From Lytechinus pictus (Eukaryota > Echinodermata > Echinoidea > Temnopleuroida > Toxopneustidae): a stretch of 64,000 nucleotides of DNA. The stretch is taken from contig NC_087254.1 in NCBI RefSeq assembly GCF_037042905.1, positions 12,881,103 through 12,945,102 of the forward strand, written 5' to 3'. Made by a program: the position numbers and the translations under genes. The notes beneath the pieces are model-generated. The model made no database searches and had not been told where the DNA came from. It saw only the letters and a list, made by a program, of their open reading frames with translations. Shown here piece by piece: positions 1 through 12,199 of this stretch; the first letter of the stretch is position 1; every line of letters begins with the position of its first letter.

Positions 1-816
1 ACCATAGGAAACAGCTAAAAGAGACATTTTGAGTGTATTTTATAGTCCATCAAAGGGAAAGTTGTTCACATGTGACATCACACATCCTTGTCGCATTGCA
101 AATAGGAGGATCTCCATAGCATTAGTGATTGCAATATTCAAATGCTCATAATTTTCTCCTTATTTGTCCGATTATTCTCCAACTTTCTTTGTTCTTATTC
201 TTTGATTTTTCTGTTTCGACACAAGCCTACTTATTCCAAAGGTTTCATTCCTCTTTAATTTAGAGTGAAAATGGGCGTCTCGACCCCGGCACATATACTA
301 TCATCGATTTATACTAAGTACCCCCCCCCCCGGGCTCTTGGGTATACGCGCTTCCGAAGTACACTTCGTTATGTGCATTCCAGACCAAAAATTGCTCAAA
401 AACGTTAATTCGTGCACAAATCTCATGCAATTTCTGTTTTAAGCAAAAATTGATAAAATATAACATTATTTTTACGTTTGTTGATTAAACTCAATTAATT
501 TGATCTTGTTTATGGTCAGAATATATTCAAAGGCGAAGCATGTGTTTTGACCAAGACTATGCACATTATATATTTTATTTACATCGTCTACATCCATCTT
601 CTCATCCAGAGTTGTCTGTGTCTTATTTGATAACAATGAGGGTACTTACCTTTAACCATCCCACAAAAGACCCCCTCCCCTCAAACCCAAATGAGTCACC
701 CACCCCCATCAGCTTTTCCAAAATTGTAGGTTGAATTCTGAAGGGGTACTTGTAGGTAACTGTGTCGCACTAAAACTACGATGTTATAAATCAGTTACTG
801 TTATATTTTGTTCTAG
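1..816. other. Upstream intron sequence, no gene seen
   Basis: No exon is recognisable here. The region precedes the first visible exon of the methyltransferase copy at 817-3864, so it is most likely intron; the missing upstream exons should lie to the left of the window. It includes a C-run near 321-332 next to a short repeat that resembles sequence near 60250-60330 (the shared words are a CACATA tract and a C-run ending in CCCGGG). The short open frames here have no recognisable protein features. Confidence 0.5.
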
Positions 817-3800
817 CTTTACAAGAAAAAGCTCGGTCCTTACTGGGATCCAAGGACTAAAATTGCTTACGATAACTTGACAGGTTATGAGATACCTTTT
901 CCAGAGTTTGTGAGGTAAGTTTTGGACCAAGGAGCGGAAGCATACATTCAATGGGCGTCAGCGCAGAGGGGTATTAAGTATCCTTTGATCATGGGAGGGG
1001 GCATCTATTGTTGCGTCCCCCTTAAATATCCTCTGCTCTGACGTCCATGAGTGGAAACACAATTTTATTTGGTTTTTGTTTTGTCTTGTGTTATATGTGC
1101 ATAACTGTAGTTTATATATGTGCTTATTATGTACATGTATGTTCTATTGTTAACATCTCATTTTAGGCCACCCCCTCACAAGATTTGCTTTTTAGGGGCC
1201 CTAGAAATTTTTTCATACATATCACATACCTGTTTGCATCATCTGTTCATAGATTTGTACTTATATGCCTGGTTTTTGTATTAATTTTAACTTGAACTAC
1301 ACAAATTTTCTTTATTGCAAGCACTTCCTTTTACTCATAGTTTATTCATTTAATTACCAATTTTATGACTCGGTCAATGAAGAACGAATACAAGCGTAAA
1401 AATGAAATGAAATTCTTTAATATTTTGTAAGCATAATTATCCCTATAATAGTAATAAATGCAATTTATTAGGCGCCATATCCATCTCGTTAGAGATGCTG
1501 AAGGCGCACAAGTGAATAAGGAAGGGGGCAAACAAAATAACAAAGGAACACATAAATATTATACTAAAAAATAACCCCCCAAAAAAAAAAAAAAAAATCA
1601 GAGATTTTGAGGTGTCTCTAACATTGTTGTGCCAATTTTTTTTTTATTTGTTGATTCTCTTTTTTTAAATAGAGATGATGCATTGGAGCTGAGATTACAG
1701 TGGTCTGTTTCTCACTTTATTGGATATATCCAGAGTTTGTCAGCCTACACAAAATACCTCGAAAATAACCCATCAGGAAAAATTCTAGAAGAGTATCAGA
1801 AAAAGTAAGTCATTCAATATCTTAAGTTTAGATTCCAAACACAACCGCCACGAATGAGTTGAAAAGTATGAATTGTTTCCGATAAACAGTGACTTAAAAC
1901 CTATGTTCTCGTCAATTATAATTTGGGGTAATGTCTGGCGTCATGTTTTGTTTTTACATGAACACGAACTCTCGTTCTAAAATGCTTGTTTCAAAATCGA
2001 AGATTGGCAAAGGAATTTAATTTTATTGATTCTTCTTGGATTGGGCCTTTGTCTAAATAGACTGGGCTATTTCGACACCTGAGAAGATGGAGGGGGGGGA
2101 GGTGATTCAGCCCCCCTTACGATCTCGGCCATTGATCTGCGAAAAAATCTCATTGCTAATTAATATTTATGCGTAAAATCAAAATTTTGATCTACTGTTA
2201 ATGCCCCTAAAATGCTAATTTTTGGTTCACAGACTCTTTATAGGAATCCGATCAAAATTAATGTCCTAAAAAAAATTCAACATCACATTTATTCTCTTGT
2301 GTATTTTATTTTTTTATAAACTTATGTATTTCTTTGTTTTTTTTACTTTTTGTTTTTCATTGTTTTTTTCAATGGAAATTGTTGGGACTTTATTTTGGCC
2401 ATAAACAAGATGGAATTAATTGATTTTAATCAGTGAATAGAAAGATAATGATATGTTCATGAATTTTTGCTAAAAACACTATATGCATTGGATGTGTACA
2501 CAAATTCATGTTTGAGAGAAATTTTGGGTCTGCATGCATTTCCTTACCTGGGGGTCACAATTTTGGTCTCGAAAGTTGCACGAGACGTGAAAATGAAAGT
2601 CAGCGAGCAACGTGATCAAAAATTTTGCGCGGCGGATTTTTTGCGAAAAATGTCGAGATAGGTGAAGCAGCCCCCAGTCTTATTAGGGTTAAAAAGTATA
2701 AAACATGTGGCCTGCTTCCCTACCGGAGTCAAACAACCTCACAATCAGCACTGACAACATTATAAACATGCAATTTGAATTTTAGAGGGAAGCAAGTACG
2801 TAGGTGTCCGAAGCAGCGGGGGGGGGGGGATCATTTTACAGACAAAAACAATAATGGCACTTTTCTTGTTTAAAATTGTCAATTTCATAACTGAAGAAAA
2901 GAAATGAAAATTTTTTAAATTTTGGTTCTCGCTTTACGCGCTTGTATTAATTATTTAGGCATTACGCTCTAAAAAAGTTTACCCAATATTGGGTAAAATG
3001 GGAACATGTATGTTTGCCGAGTAAAATCAGGGAATAACACTTCCCTGAGTAAAATGATACCAAATACTTAGCACACCTTACGCACTGTTGAGTTGAAATT
3101 TACCCTTTAAACTTACATTTTCCCATTATGGGGGGGGGGGGGGGAATTGCACAGCAAACATGCTTGTTCCCTTTCTACCCAATATTGGTTGATTTTTTTA
3201 CTTTTTTTTTTTGTAGAGTGTATGGGATACCTTTAAACATCAGTTTTTAGTTGGAACTACCCCCTCAAGACCGCAAAAAAAGAAAATAACAAAAATCAGC
3301 TTTTAGCAATACGACTAATTCGGGGGAAATGTGGATGAAAATGTTTTTTGCCCTCTCGTGGAGAATCTTCCACTGTCACAAAATTGTGCCCCTCAAAACT
3401 GAAAGTAGACCCATTTTTGTCAAATATCATGAATAAAAAAAAGAGTAGCGGTATATATACATCAGGGATGTGGCATATATGGTTATACAATTTAGTAGAT
3501 CGATCATTCTATTCTGAATTTAACTTTCTGTGTCATTAATATTCTTCATGCTTTCTCTCACATTCCTCCTCCTCCACATTTTCCATTTCTCTCTTTTCTC
3601 ATTATTTTCCCTTTTCTTTTCGTTTCTTCCTTCTCTTCCTGCTTTCTTCTACAACTCTTTCTTTTCTGTTTCAACCTTTTCCTTTGCCCTTTCCTATGAT
3701 TTCCCCCTCTCCCCTGCCCTTTAAACTTCTTCCATCTCTTGCTGCCATATACCTCCTTGTTATCTAGGGTCATGTCAGCTGTGGCTAGTCCTGGTTCATC

Positions 3801-3864
3801 TTCAGATGATACAATGGTTGAAGTAGTCGCTCCTTTAACCTTGTTCTTAGGACGTAATTCCTAA
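817..3864 (+). CDS. Class I SAM-dependent methyltransferase, last three exons (copy 1, partial)
   Basis: Three exons are visible: 817-914, 1673-1804 and 3768-3864. All have AG acceptors and GT donors (GTAAGT after exons 817-914 and 1673-1804), and the frame stays open across the joins to the TAA at 3862-3864. The exon lengths (98, 132, 97) equal the last three exons of the complete minus-strand gene at 32920-37120, and the proteins are very similar (for example LELRLQWSVSHFIGYIQS and the tail VMSAVASPGSSSDDTMVEVV). This is the C-terminal part of a Methyltransferase_11-type enzyme related to yeast TMT1/CRG1 and Dictyostelium DDB_G0268948 (recalled families). The SAM-binding exons are not in the window, so activity cannot be judged. 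The substrate is unknown. No stop or frameshift is seen in the visible exons. Confidence 0.85.
951..1048. repeat. Short inverted-repeat element in an intron
   Basis: The left part ATGGGCGTCAGCGCAGAGG and the right part CCTCTGCTCTGACGTCCAT are near-complementary arms about 28 bp long that flank a G-rich centre. The length and symmetry suggest a small MITE or hairpin. No clear target duplication was found. It lies just 3' of exon 817-914 of the methyltransferase copy. Confidence 0.5.
1805..3767 (+). other. Last intron of methyltransferase copy 1
   Basis: Non-coding sequence between the last two exons. It includes poly-purine and poly-G runs (2089-2100, 2819-2829, 3130-3144) and a pyrimidine-rich tract at about 3540-3722 that leads into the acceptor at 3767. 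About 45 bases before the acceptor (TTCCATCTCTTGCTGCCATA and on) match the same position in the second gene copy, which shows that intron as well as exon sequence was duplicated. The open frames over the pyrimidine tract are low-complexity artefacts. Confidence 0.6.
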
Positions 3865-4872
3865 ACATTTTATATGATCCGGGTTAAGAATGAAATAGAG
3901 ATTTCAAAAAAACGAAGCACAAATTTTACAAAAAAAGTGTTTGAAGAAAAGTGAAGAAGCCCACTTTGAACAATAAAAGCAAACACATTACAGTAATAAT
4001 TACAGAAATAAACTTAACAGTACTTTTAGAACTACAAAACAACAGTATTTTTTAAATATATTTCAAAAGTGTAAAAATTATAATAAAAATAACTTGGTTT
4101 ATGATGTAGATTATGTTCTTGGTAGAATATCAAACTTTTCCAAAGTTATTTGAGTAATAGGAAACAGATTGTTGTGGTACATGGTGTCAATTCTAAATAT
4201 GATTGTGTTGTTCCTAAGGGATCTGTATTGGCGCCCATCTGTTTCTTATTTATATAAAATGATATCAAAGAGTCTGGATATAACTCTCATGGAAGGCTAA
4301 ACAAGACATTTGAAAGTTCATTTCCAGACCGCCGAAAGGCTAATGGAAGACAATTTTCGCTAAAAGACTGTCTTTAACCATTTCGAAAGTTTTTGAGCCA
4401 ATGGGGATTACGAAGACGGCTAAAAGTCCATTGAATGATAATTAAAAGGTAGGGCAAGTTTCATGGTCTTTCAGGGTTCCTAGGTCTACACCAGTCTGGC
4501 TCCTGTGGAACATTGTTTTACATACAAGATTATACCTTTGGAAGTTCATTGAGAGACAACTGAAAGGGCATTTTCCTGAAAGACTACTGGAAGACCTATA
4601 AGAAGTGTCAGTGAAAGACCAATGATCGATGGTCGAAAAGAACGCGTACATGCAGTTACTACAATGTGAAACAGTGTTTCACATCTTCATTCGACTCCGA
4701 TTAATTGGAACGTGCTTTCACACTGTGGTACAGACTGTGTCAACACTAATTTTTACACAGTGACTTCAAGAGCAAATCACGCTGTGTCCACAGTCCCATA
4801 ATGAAGTGGGACACTCACGGTTTTGTCACACTGCCATTTTTACCGATTCCATTTCTACCTCTGCCTTTTTAC
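3865..4872. other. Intergenic, unassigned
   Basis: This follows the methyltransferase stop codon. It contains repeated short words built on GAAAGACC/GGTCTTTC (4280-4630) and CACACTGTG/CACAGTGTG words (4680-4850), including imperfect inverted repeats, so decayed mobile sequence is likely. The end of the region (ATTTTTACC and TACCTCTGCC words at 4840-4870) resembles the sequence at 27555-27770, which suggests that the nested transposon block was inserted here. Confidence 0.4.
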
Positions 4873-5098
4873 ATATTATTCATTTATGGATCTTTCAAAA
4901 GCCTTTGATATTGTAAATCATGATTTTCTTTTATATAAACTCAAATATTATGGTGTTAGGGGAATACCACACCAGTGGTTTGAGAGTTATTAAAAAAATC
5001 GTTATCAGTACACTTTTTTTTAATGAATATTCATCTGCTCGTTGTATAGTAAATAACTGAGTACCCCAAGGGTCTATTCTTGGCCCTTTACGTTTTTT

Positions 5099-6060
5099 GT
5101 CTCACCTGCATAGCAGAGTGAGACTATAGGCGCCGCTTTTCCGACGGCGGCGGCGACGGCGACGGCGGCGGCGGCGTCAACACCAAATCTTAACCTGAGG
5201 TTAAGTTTTTGAAATGACAGCATAACTTAGAAAGTATATGGACCTAGTTCATGAAACTTGGCCATAAGGTTAATCAAGTATTACTGAACATCCTGCCTGA
5301 GTTTCATGTCACATGACCAAGGTCAAAGGTCATTTAGGGTCAATGAACTTAGACCATGTTGGGGGAATCAACATCAAAATCTTAACCTAAGGTTAAGTTT
5401 TTGAAATGTCATCATAACTTAGAAAATATATGGACCTAGTTCATGAAACTTATACATAAGGTTAATCAAGTATCACTGAACATCCTGCATGAGTTTCACA
5501 TCACATGACCAAGGTCAAAGGTCATTTAGGGTCAATGAACTTTGGCCGAATTGGGGGTATCTGTTGAATTACCATCATAACTTTGAAAGTTTATGGATCT
5601 GATTCATGAAACTTGGACATAATAGTAATCAAGTATTACTGAACATCCTGTGCAAGTTTCAGGTCACATGATCAAGGTCAAAGGTCATTTAGGGTCAATG
5701 AACTTTGGCCAAATTGGGGTATTTGTTGAATTACAGCCATAAATTTGAAAGTGTGTTGGTCTAGTTCATAAAACTTGGACATAATAGTAATCAAGTATCA
5801 CTGAACATCCTGTGCGAGTTTCAGGTCACATGATCAAGGTCAAAGGTCATGTAAGGTCAAAGAACTTTGGCCACGTTGGGGGTATTTGTTGAATTGCCAT
5901 CATATCTCTATAAGTGTATTGGTCTAGTTCATAAAACGTGGAAATAAGAGTAACCAAGTATCACTGAACATCTTGTGCGAGTTATAGTAGTTTTCAAAAT
6001 CAGCACTGCTGCTATATTGAATCGCGTGATGCAGGTGAGACGGCCAGAGGCATTCCACTT
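5099..6060 (+). mobile_element. TIR-bounded repeat element inserted in an RT fragment (copy 1)
   Basis: It starts GTCTCACCTGCATAGCAGAG and ends with ATGCAGGTGAGAC followed by about 20 bp to CCACTT, so the ends are complementary over 13 bp. A 7-bp GTTTTTT lies on both sides (5092-5098 and 6061-6067) and may be a target duplication. The inside is four imperfect tandem units of about 165-190 bp, each with a GACCAAGGTCAAAGGTCA-type core. No ORF is present. A CG-rich trinucleotide tract lies at 5136-5176. A second full copy is at 61124-61914 and a partial one at 59356-59608. The class is uncertain. Confidence 0.7.
5320..5849 (+). promoter_or_regulatory. Four DR1 nuclear-receptor half-site pairs in a transposon
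   Basis: AGGTCAAAGGTCA occurs at 5320-5332, 5512-5524, 5675-5687 and 5837-5849. This exactly matches the DR1 consensus (two AGGTCA half-sites spaced by one A) bound by HNF4, RXR or COUP-TF-like receptors. A further GGGTCA or AGGTCA half-site follows 5-6 bases later in each unit. The match is seen in the sequence; any binding or regulatory effect is inference. Related sites recur in the copies near 61.3-61.7 kb. Confidence 0.4.
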
Positions 6061-6431
6061 GTTTTTTAAATATATGTTAATGATATAGTTAAGTCTTCTG
6101 AAAATTATGATTTTTACAATGTATGCAGATGATACAACAATATTTTATACACAATCCATTATTTTAGACTTTAAAAATTTAACTTTGAATTAAATAAAGT
6201 TTCTAATTGGTTTAAAGCCAATAGACTTTCCATAAATAAAAAGAAGACCAACTTCATATTTTCTTTTTATGTCTGATACTTAATAATTGATAACACATTG
6301 ACTAATATTACTATTAACATTGATTCAATTCCATTAAAGAGGGTAAATGCTGTAAATTTTCTTGGAATTTATGCTGAAAGTCATTTGAAATGGGATACTC
6401 ATGTAAACTATGTTATTGGTATAGTATCCAC

Positions 6432-6465
6432 ATTCAGATTCAGATTCAGATTCAGATTCAGATAT
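6432..6465 (-). repeat. ATTCAG hexanucleotide 3' tail of the minus-strand retrotransposon
   Basis: About five tandem copies of ATTCAG (CTGAAT on the element's own strand). Short tandem 3' tails rather than poly-A are typical of CR1/L2-type elements, and this one marks the 3' end of the element read on the minus strand. Confidence 0.7.
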
Positions 6466-6639
6466 TTTTATTGTCCAATTGCAATCAAGTACAAATGGAA
6501 ATTCAATTTGTTCGCACAAAATAATTTAGAATATTACATGATACACACAGAAGATTACACGATACATATATTAAACATTATACAAATCAACAAGAAAAGA
6601 TAAGAGAAAGTAAGATAAAGGCAGTGGGGTAACATAATT

Positions 6640-7870
6640 TCAAGTATGGCTATTAAATGCACGAATTGAAACTGGAACAAAAGAATTTACGAAGCGTGAG
6701 GTTCTGCCGGGAAGGGATCTCAGACGTTTGCCTGACCTCATCAAATTATAATATTTATGAAGGGCATGGTTCTCATTGGTCAGGATCTCTTTGCCTTTTT
6801 CAAGGACTCTACCTTCATTCTCGTCTACAAAGCACCCTTTTTCTTTTGTTATTTTAGAGGCTTGCTTTTCAACTCTTTCTAGTTTCTGTATGTCCTCTTT
6901 CCTACTTGCATGTATCCAAACAATTGAATTAAAAAGAAGTGCACTTTCCACCATTGCTTTATAAAAGACCTGCAATATCCTCTCTTGAACATGCGCGGTC
7001 CTAAGCTTTCGAAGGAAAAACATTCTACTTCGAGCTTTTGAAAGTGTGATCTTGGCTTGGGGTATCCAGTTAAGTTTAGTGTCAATGGTTGTCCCTAGAT
7101 ACTTAAAACTATCTACTACTTCAATGGTAACACCGTCTAATACAATTGAATCTGGTTGTGGGGGAGCAATTCTGAAATCAAAAATAAGTTCTTTACACTT
7201 TTAATAGATGGGTTTATGAAGAGGTGGTTGTTTTTACACCACCTTGAGAAGCGTTCAATACTTCTGTGATAACTATCATCATCAGTTTCACTTTTCATCA
7301 GGCCTAGAATTACTGTGTCATCAGCGTATTTTAGTATTTTTACATTTCCGTCATTTGAGTTACAATCATTAGTATACAAGATATACATGAGTGCTGATAG
7401 GACGCATCCTTGGGGGGCACCTGTATTTACTATAATCTCATCAGACATAGTATTCTGAACTCGAACACGTTGGGTTCTAAATGTTAAAAATTCTACTAGC
7501 CAAAGTACAATTTTAGGGTGAAGGTTAAATTCATTCAGTTTATCAACAAGAATGTGTGTCTGTATCGTATTGAAAGCCGAAGAAAAATCTACGAAAAGGG
7601 CCCTAGAATAACACATCAGTTTGTCTGTATGTTGAGCTATTTCATGTACTAATGTCAGCACAGCGTCCGTAACTGATTTCTTCGGTTGGTAGGCAAACTG
7701 ATGTAAATCTATAACAGGGGAAACTACTGGGAGGATGAGTTTCATTATGATCCTCTCAAAACATTTCATCACTATCGATGTCAGCTAGGCAACAGGTCGG
7801 TAGTCATTTAATTCAGACGCTTTGTTTGTTTTGGGGACTGGTATAACTGTTGCTTTCTTCCAACAACTAG
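6640..7870 (-). pseudogene. Reverse transcriptase core and C-terminus of the Rex1/CR1-like element
   Basis: The minus-strand frames at 7137-7772 and 6640-7023 carry LFVDFSSAFNTIQTHILVDKL (RT motif A), TGAPQGCVL (motif B) and KYADDTVILGL (catalytic YADD, about 7310-7340). After these come the thumb-like SRWCKNNHLFIN and a C-terminal stretch VFYKAMVESALLFNSIVW. Upstream, in the same direction, KGDLPSCWKKATVIPVPK continues across the foldback insertion. A TAG codon interrupts it near 7785 (after RPVA) and a frameshift lies near 7137, so the copy is dead. In life it copied its own RNA at a nicked chromosomal site. Confidence 0.8.
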
Positions 7871-7989
7871 GTAAGTATGAGGCGCCGAATGTACCAATAT
7901 TATATAGAACAATTATTTGTTATATAATCATTATTTATTAAATAATAACTATTATTTATATATAAGTTACATTTTATTTGTAAATAACT

Positions 7990-8850
7990 ACTATTATATA
8001 AAATATCATTTCTAATTATTTATATATAATTCCAAGTAATACTTCATTATTTGTAAATAATAATAGTTCGACATTCCATTATTTATAAATAATGATTATT
8101 TGTTTTTCATTATTTATAAATAATGATTATTTGTTTTTTATTATTTACAAATAATGATTATTTGTTTTTCATTATTTACAAATAATGATTATTTGTTTTT
8201 CATTATTTATAAATAATGATTATTTGTTTTTCATTATTTATAAATAATGATAATTGGTTTTTCATTATTTATAAATAATGATTATTTGTTTTTCATTATT
8301 TACAAATAATGATTATTTGTTTTTCATTATTTATAAATAATGATTATTTGTTTTTCATTATTTATAAATAATTTGTTGAGTTTTCCATTATTTATAAATA
8401 ATGATTATTTGTTAAATAATGAAAACGTCTACTTCATTATTTATAAATAATTTGTTGAGTTTTCCATTATTTATAAATAATGATTATTTGTTAAATAATG
8501 AAAACGTCTACTTCATTATTTATAAATAATTTTTTCGAGTGCACCATTATTCTCATTATTTATAAATAATCATTATTTAATGTTCGAGTTTTCCATTATT
8601 TATAAATAAAGATTATTTGTTAAATAATGAAATATCTACTTCATTATTTATAAATAATAATTTTGTTTCAATATCCCATTAATCATTATTTATAAACAAT
8701 TTTTACAGTTTGCCATTATATACAAATAATCATTATTTATATACAAATAACCATTATTTATTAAATAATGCCATTATTTATTAAATAATGCCATTATTTA
8801 TTAAATAATGCCATTATTTATTAAATAATGCCATTATTTATTAAATAATG
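7990..8850. repeat. AT-rich palindromic tandem arrays, left arm of foldback copy 1
   Basis: From about 8072 to 8370 a 31-bp unit (CATTATTTATAAATAATGAT plus TATTTGTTTTT) repeats about ten times; each unit contains the palindrome ATTATTTATAAATAAT. From 8753 to 8850 a 20-bp unit CCATTATTTATTAAATAATG repeats five times. The inverse arrays lie at 11650-12144 and 19723-19975. Array lengths differ between arms and between element copies (five 20-bp units here, three at 11652-11711). Confidence 0.85.
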
Positions 8851-9689
8851 GAAAACTCGCTATAACATGCAAATGTGGGACCGCCCATGATATGAATATT
8901 CATGATGCGATTTCCTTTTTCGTGATTTTTCTTCACAAATTTTTGTCCATTTCCTCTTCATAATGACATTTCTTGAAGCAATTTTCTAGGGATATGGTCT
9001 GATTGTAATATTCTTCATTTTCTATATAACTTCGTCTTCGTAGAAATATCAAAAAGTGTAATTTTATACGATTTTTCCTACAGTTCACAATCCCCATAGG
9101 CGCGCGTGTACGGTAGGGACAACCGGTGAATCGACGGAGTGCTCTTCATCGAAATACTACGTTGGTTGGTCCCCGGAAGTGGCGGGCGGAATTTAGCCCG
9201 AATCCTCGATGGAAGTCGATCAAGTGCATATGAGCTGAGAGAGTGAAATATCAGTGTACTTGTACAGGCCCTTCTACTTTTTATAAATATTTCTTGTTGC
9301 TTTTTTTGTTAAGTTAATTTTTCCTGGTGTAGAGATAAGTTTCAGTTCTAATAATGCACTTCAAATACATTTTGGAGTGTCTGTTTGAGGCGTTTGGGGC
9401 AATTTCACCCTGGCCCCAAAATGCTCGCAACGACAATACGGGGGCATGATGACCCCTAAATTTTTAAAAACTTATTTTTCTATTGAAAATTATCACAAAA
9501 TTCACCAAAAGTGTGCACGAAAGCCTTCGTATTTCACTTTTAAAACTCCAAAAAGTGCCCAAATGACAAGCTTGGTCGCTTCGTTGTGTCGCTTTCAACT
9601 TGAGAAAGTTTACGCGTCTGCTTCCCCCCCCCCCCCCCCTCCGAAAGAAATTATGTATACGGCCATGCTCTAAAGAGCCTGGCACATTG

Positions 9690-10830
9690 ATTTATGTATA
9701 CTTCATTTTCATTATTTGTATCTCATTATCATCATGGCCTTACGCAGAATTTTTTCCGGGGGGGGGGGTGGGGGGAGCAGGACGCGCGTAAACTTTCTCA
9801 TAAAAATCTTGAAAAAGCGAAGTGACCAAGCTTGTCATTTGAGCTTGGTCGCGTCGCTGTCTCGCTTTCAAGATTTTTTTGAGAAACTTTACGCGCGTCC
9901 TAGCTGCTCCCCCCCCCTCCCCGGTAAAAATTCTGTGTAAGGCCATGATGATAATGTGATAAAAATAATGAAAATGAAAAGTACATATAAATCAATGTGC
10001 CATATGCTCTTTTGAGCATGGCCGTTCACAGAATTTCTTTCGGGGGGTGGGGGCAGACGCGCGTAAACGTTCTCAAGTTGAAAGCGAGACAGCGAAGCGA
10101 CCAAGCTTGTCATTTGGGCTTGGTCCCGTGGCTGTCTCGCTTTCAAGATTTTTTTGAGAAACTTTACGCGCGTCCTAGCTGCTCCCCCCCCCCCCCGGTA
10201 AAAATTCTGTGTAAGGCCATGATGATAATGTGATAAAAATAATGAAAATGAAAAGTACATATAAATCAATGTGCCATATGCTCTTTTGAGCATGGCCGTT
10301 CACAGAATTTCTTTCGGGGGGTGGGGGCAGACGCACGTAAACGTTCTCAAGTTGAAAGCGAGACAGCGAAGCGACCAAGCTTGTCATTTGGGCTTGGTCC
10401 CGTGGCTGTCTCGCTTTCAAGATTTTTTTGAGAAACTTTACGCGCGTCCTAGCTGCTCCCCCCCCCCCCGGTAAAAATTCTGTGTAAGGCCATGATGATA
10501 ATGTGATAAAAATAATGAAAATGAAAAGTACATATAAATCAATGTGCCATATGCTCTTTTGAGCATGGCCGCGTTCACAGAATTTCTTTCGGGGGGTGGG
10601 GGCAGACGCGCGTAAACGTTCTCAAGTTGAAAGCGAGACAGCGAAGCGACCAAGCTTGTCATTTGGGCTTGGTCCCGTGGCTGTCTCGCTTTCAAGATTT
10701 TTTTGAGAAAGTTTACGCGCGTCATGCTCCGGCCCCGGCCCCCCTGGAAAAAATTCTGCGTAAGGCCATGTTGATAATGAGATAAAAATAATGAAAATGA
10801 AAGTATACATAAATCAATGTGCCAGGCTCT
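9690..10830. repeat. 273-bp tandem modules at the centre of foldback copy 1
   Basis: The anchor GCCGTTCACAGAATTTC (GCCGCGTTCACAG in the third) recurs at 10021, 10294 and 10567, giving a 273-bp period. Each module contains its own inverted repeat, ACGCGCGTAAACGTTCTC to GAGAAACTTTACGCGCGT, centred on AAGCTTGTCATTTGGGCTTGG, and runs of G and C. Foldback copy 2 has only one such unit (25268). Open frames through these modules on both strands share the same translated words in many copies, as expected of repeats rather than of genes. Confidence 0.8.
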
Positions 10831-11639
10831 TTAGAGCATGGCCGTATACATAATTTCTTTCGGAGGGGGGGGGGGGGGAAGCAGACGCGTAAACTTTCTC
10901 AAGTTGAAAGCGACACAGCGAAGCGACCAAGCTTGTCATTTGGGCACTTTTTGGAGTTTTAAAAGTGAAATACGAAGGCTTTCGTGCACACTTTTGGTGA
11001 ATTTTGTGATAATTTTCAATAGAAAAATAAGTTTTTAAAAATTTAGGGGTCATCATGCCCCCGTATTGTCGTTGCGAGCATTTTGGGGCCAGGGTGAAAT
11101 TGCCCCAAACGCCTCAAACAGACACTCCAAAATGTATTTGAAGTGCATTATTAGAACTGAAACTTATCTCTACACCAGGAAAAATTAACTTAACAAAAAA
11201 AGCAACAAGAAATATTTATAAAAAGTAGAAGGGCCTGTACAAGTACACTGATATTTCACTCTCTCAGCTCATATGCACTTGATCGACTTCCATCGAGGAT
11301 TCGGGCTAAATTCCGCCCGCCACTTCCGGGGACCAACCAACGTAGTATTTCGATGAAGAGCACTCCGTCGATTCACCGGTTGTCCCTACCGTACACGCGC
11401 GCCTATGGGGATTGTGAACTGTAGGAAAAATCGTATAAAATTACACTTTTTGATATTTCTACGAAGACGAAGTTATATAGAAAATGAAGAATATTACAAT
11501 CAGACCATATCCCTAGAAAATTGCTTCAAGAAATGTCATTATAAAGAGGAAATGGACAAAAATTTGTGAAGAAAAATCACGAAAAAGGAAATCGCATCAT
11601 GAATATTCATATCATGGGCGGTCCCACATTTGCATGTTA

Positions 11640-12144
11640 TAGCGAGTTTTCCATTATTTAATAAATAATGGCATTATTTAATAAATAATGGCATTATTTA
11701 ATAAATAATGGTTATTTGTATATAAATAATGATTATTTGTATATAATGGCAAACTGTAAAAATTGTTTATAAATAATGATTAATGGGATATTGAAACAAA
11801 ATTATTATTTATAAATAATGAAGTAGATATTTCATTATTTAACAAATAATCTTTATTTATAAATAATGGAAAACTCGAACATTAAATAATGATTATTTAT
11901 AAATAATGAGAATAATGGTGCACTCGAAAAAATTATTTATAAATAATGAAGTAGACGTTTTCATTATTTAACAAATAATCATTATTTATAAATAATGGAA
12001 AACTCAACAAATTATTTATAAATAATGAAGTAGACGTTTTCATTATTTAACAAATAATCATTATTTATAAATAATGGAAAACTCAACAAATTATTTATAA
12101 ATAATGAAAAACAAATAATCATTATTTATAAATAATGAAAAACA
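11640..12144. repeat. AT-rich palindromic arrays, right arm of foldback copy 1 (inner part)
   Basis: Inverse of the array in the left arm. Three CATTATTTAATAAATAATGG units start at about 11651, followed by TTATTTATAAATAATGAAGTAGACGTTTTCATT-type units. The array is cut at 12144 by the insertion at 12145-19722 and resumes at 19723 with no base lost. Confidence 0.8.
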
Positions 12145-12199
12145 ATAAGATTATTCGAATAAGCGAAGAAGATAGTTTGCGAGAGAAGACAGGTCTTCT

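Noticed and set aside
3530-3773. Open frames rich in F, L and S (plus) or K, R and E (minus)
   Set aside because: Low-complexity pyrimidine tract of an intron; the same occurs at 33017-33460.
8072-8370. Regular 31-bp repeats that could suggest a CRISPR array
   Set aside because: Units abut with no unique spacers, are palindromic and AT-only, lie in a transposon arm, and the DNA is eukaryotic.
9446-11056. Many similar open frames (for example with SAQMTSLVASL or PPPPERNSV words) on both strands
   Set aside because: They are translations of the inverted and tandem modules of the foldback element, appear on both strands and contain homopolymer-coded runs; no domain is present.
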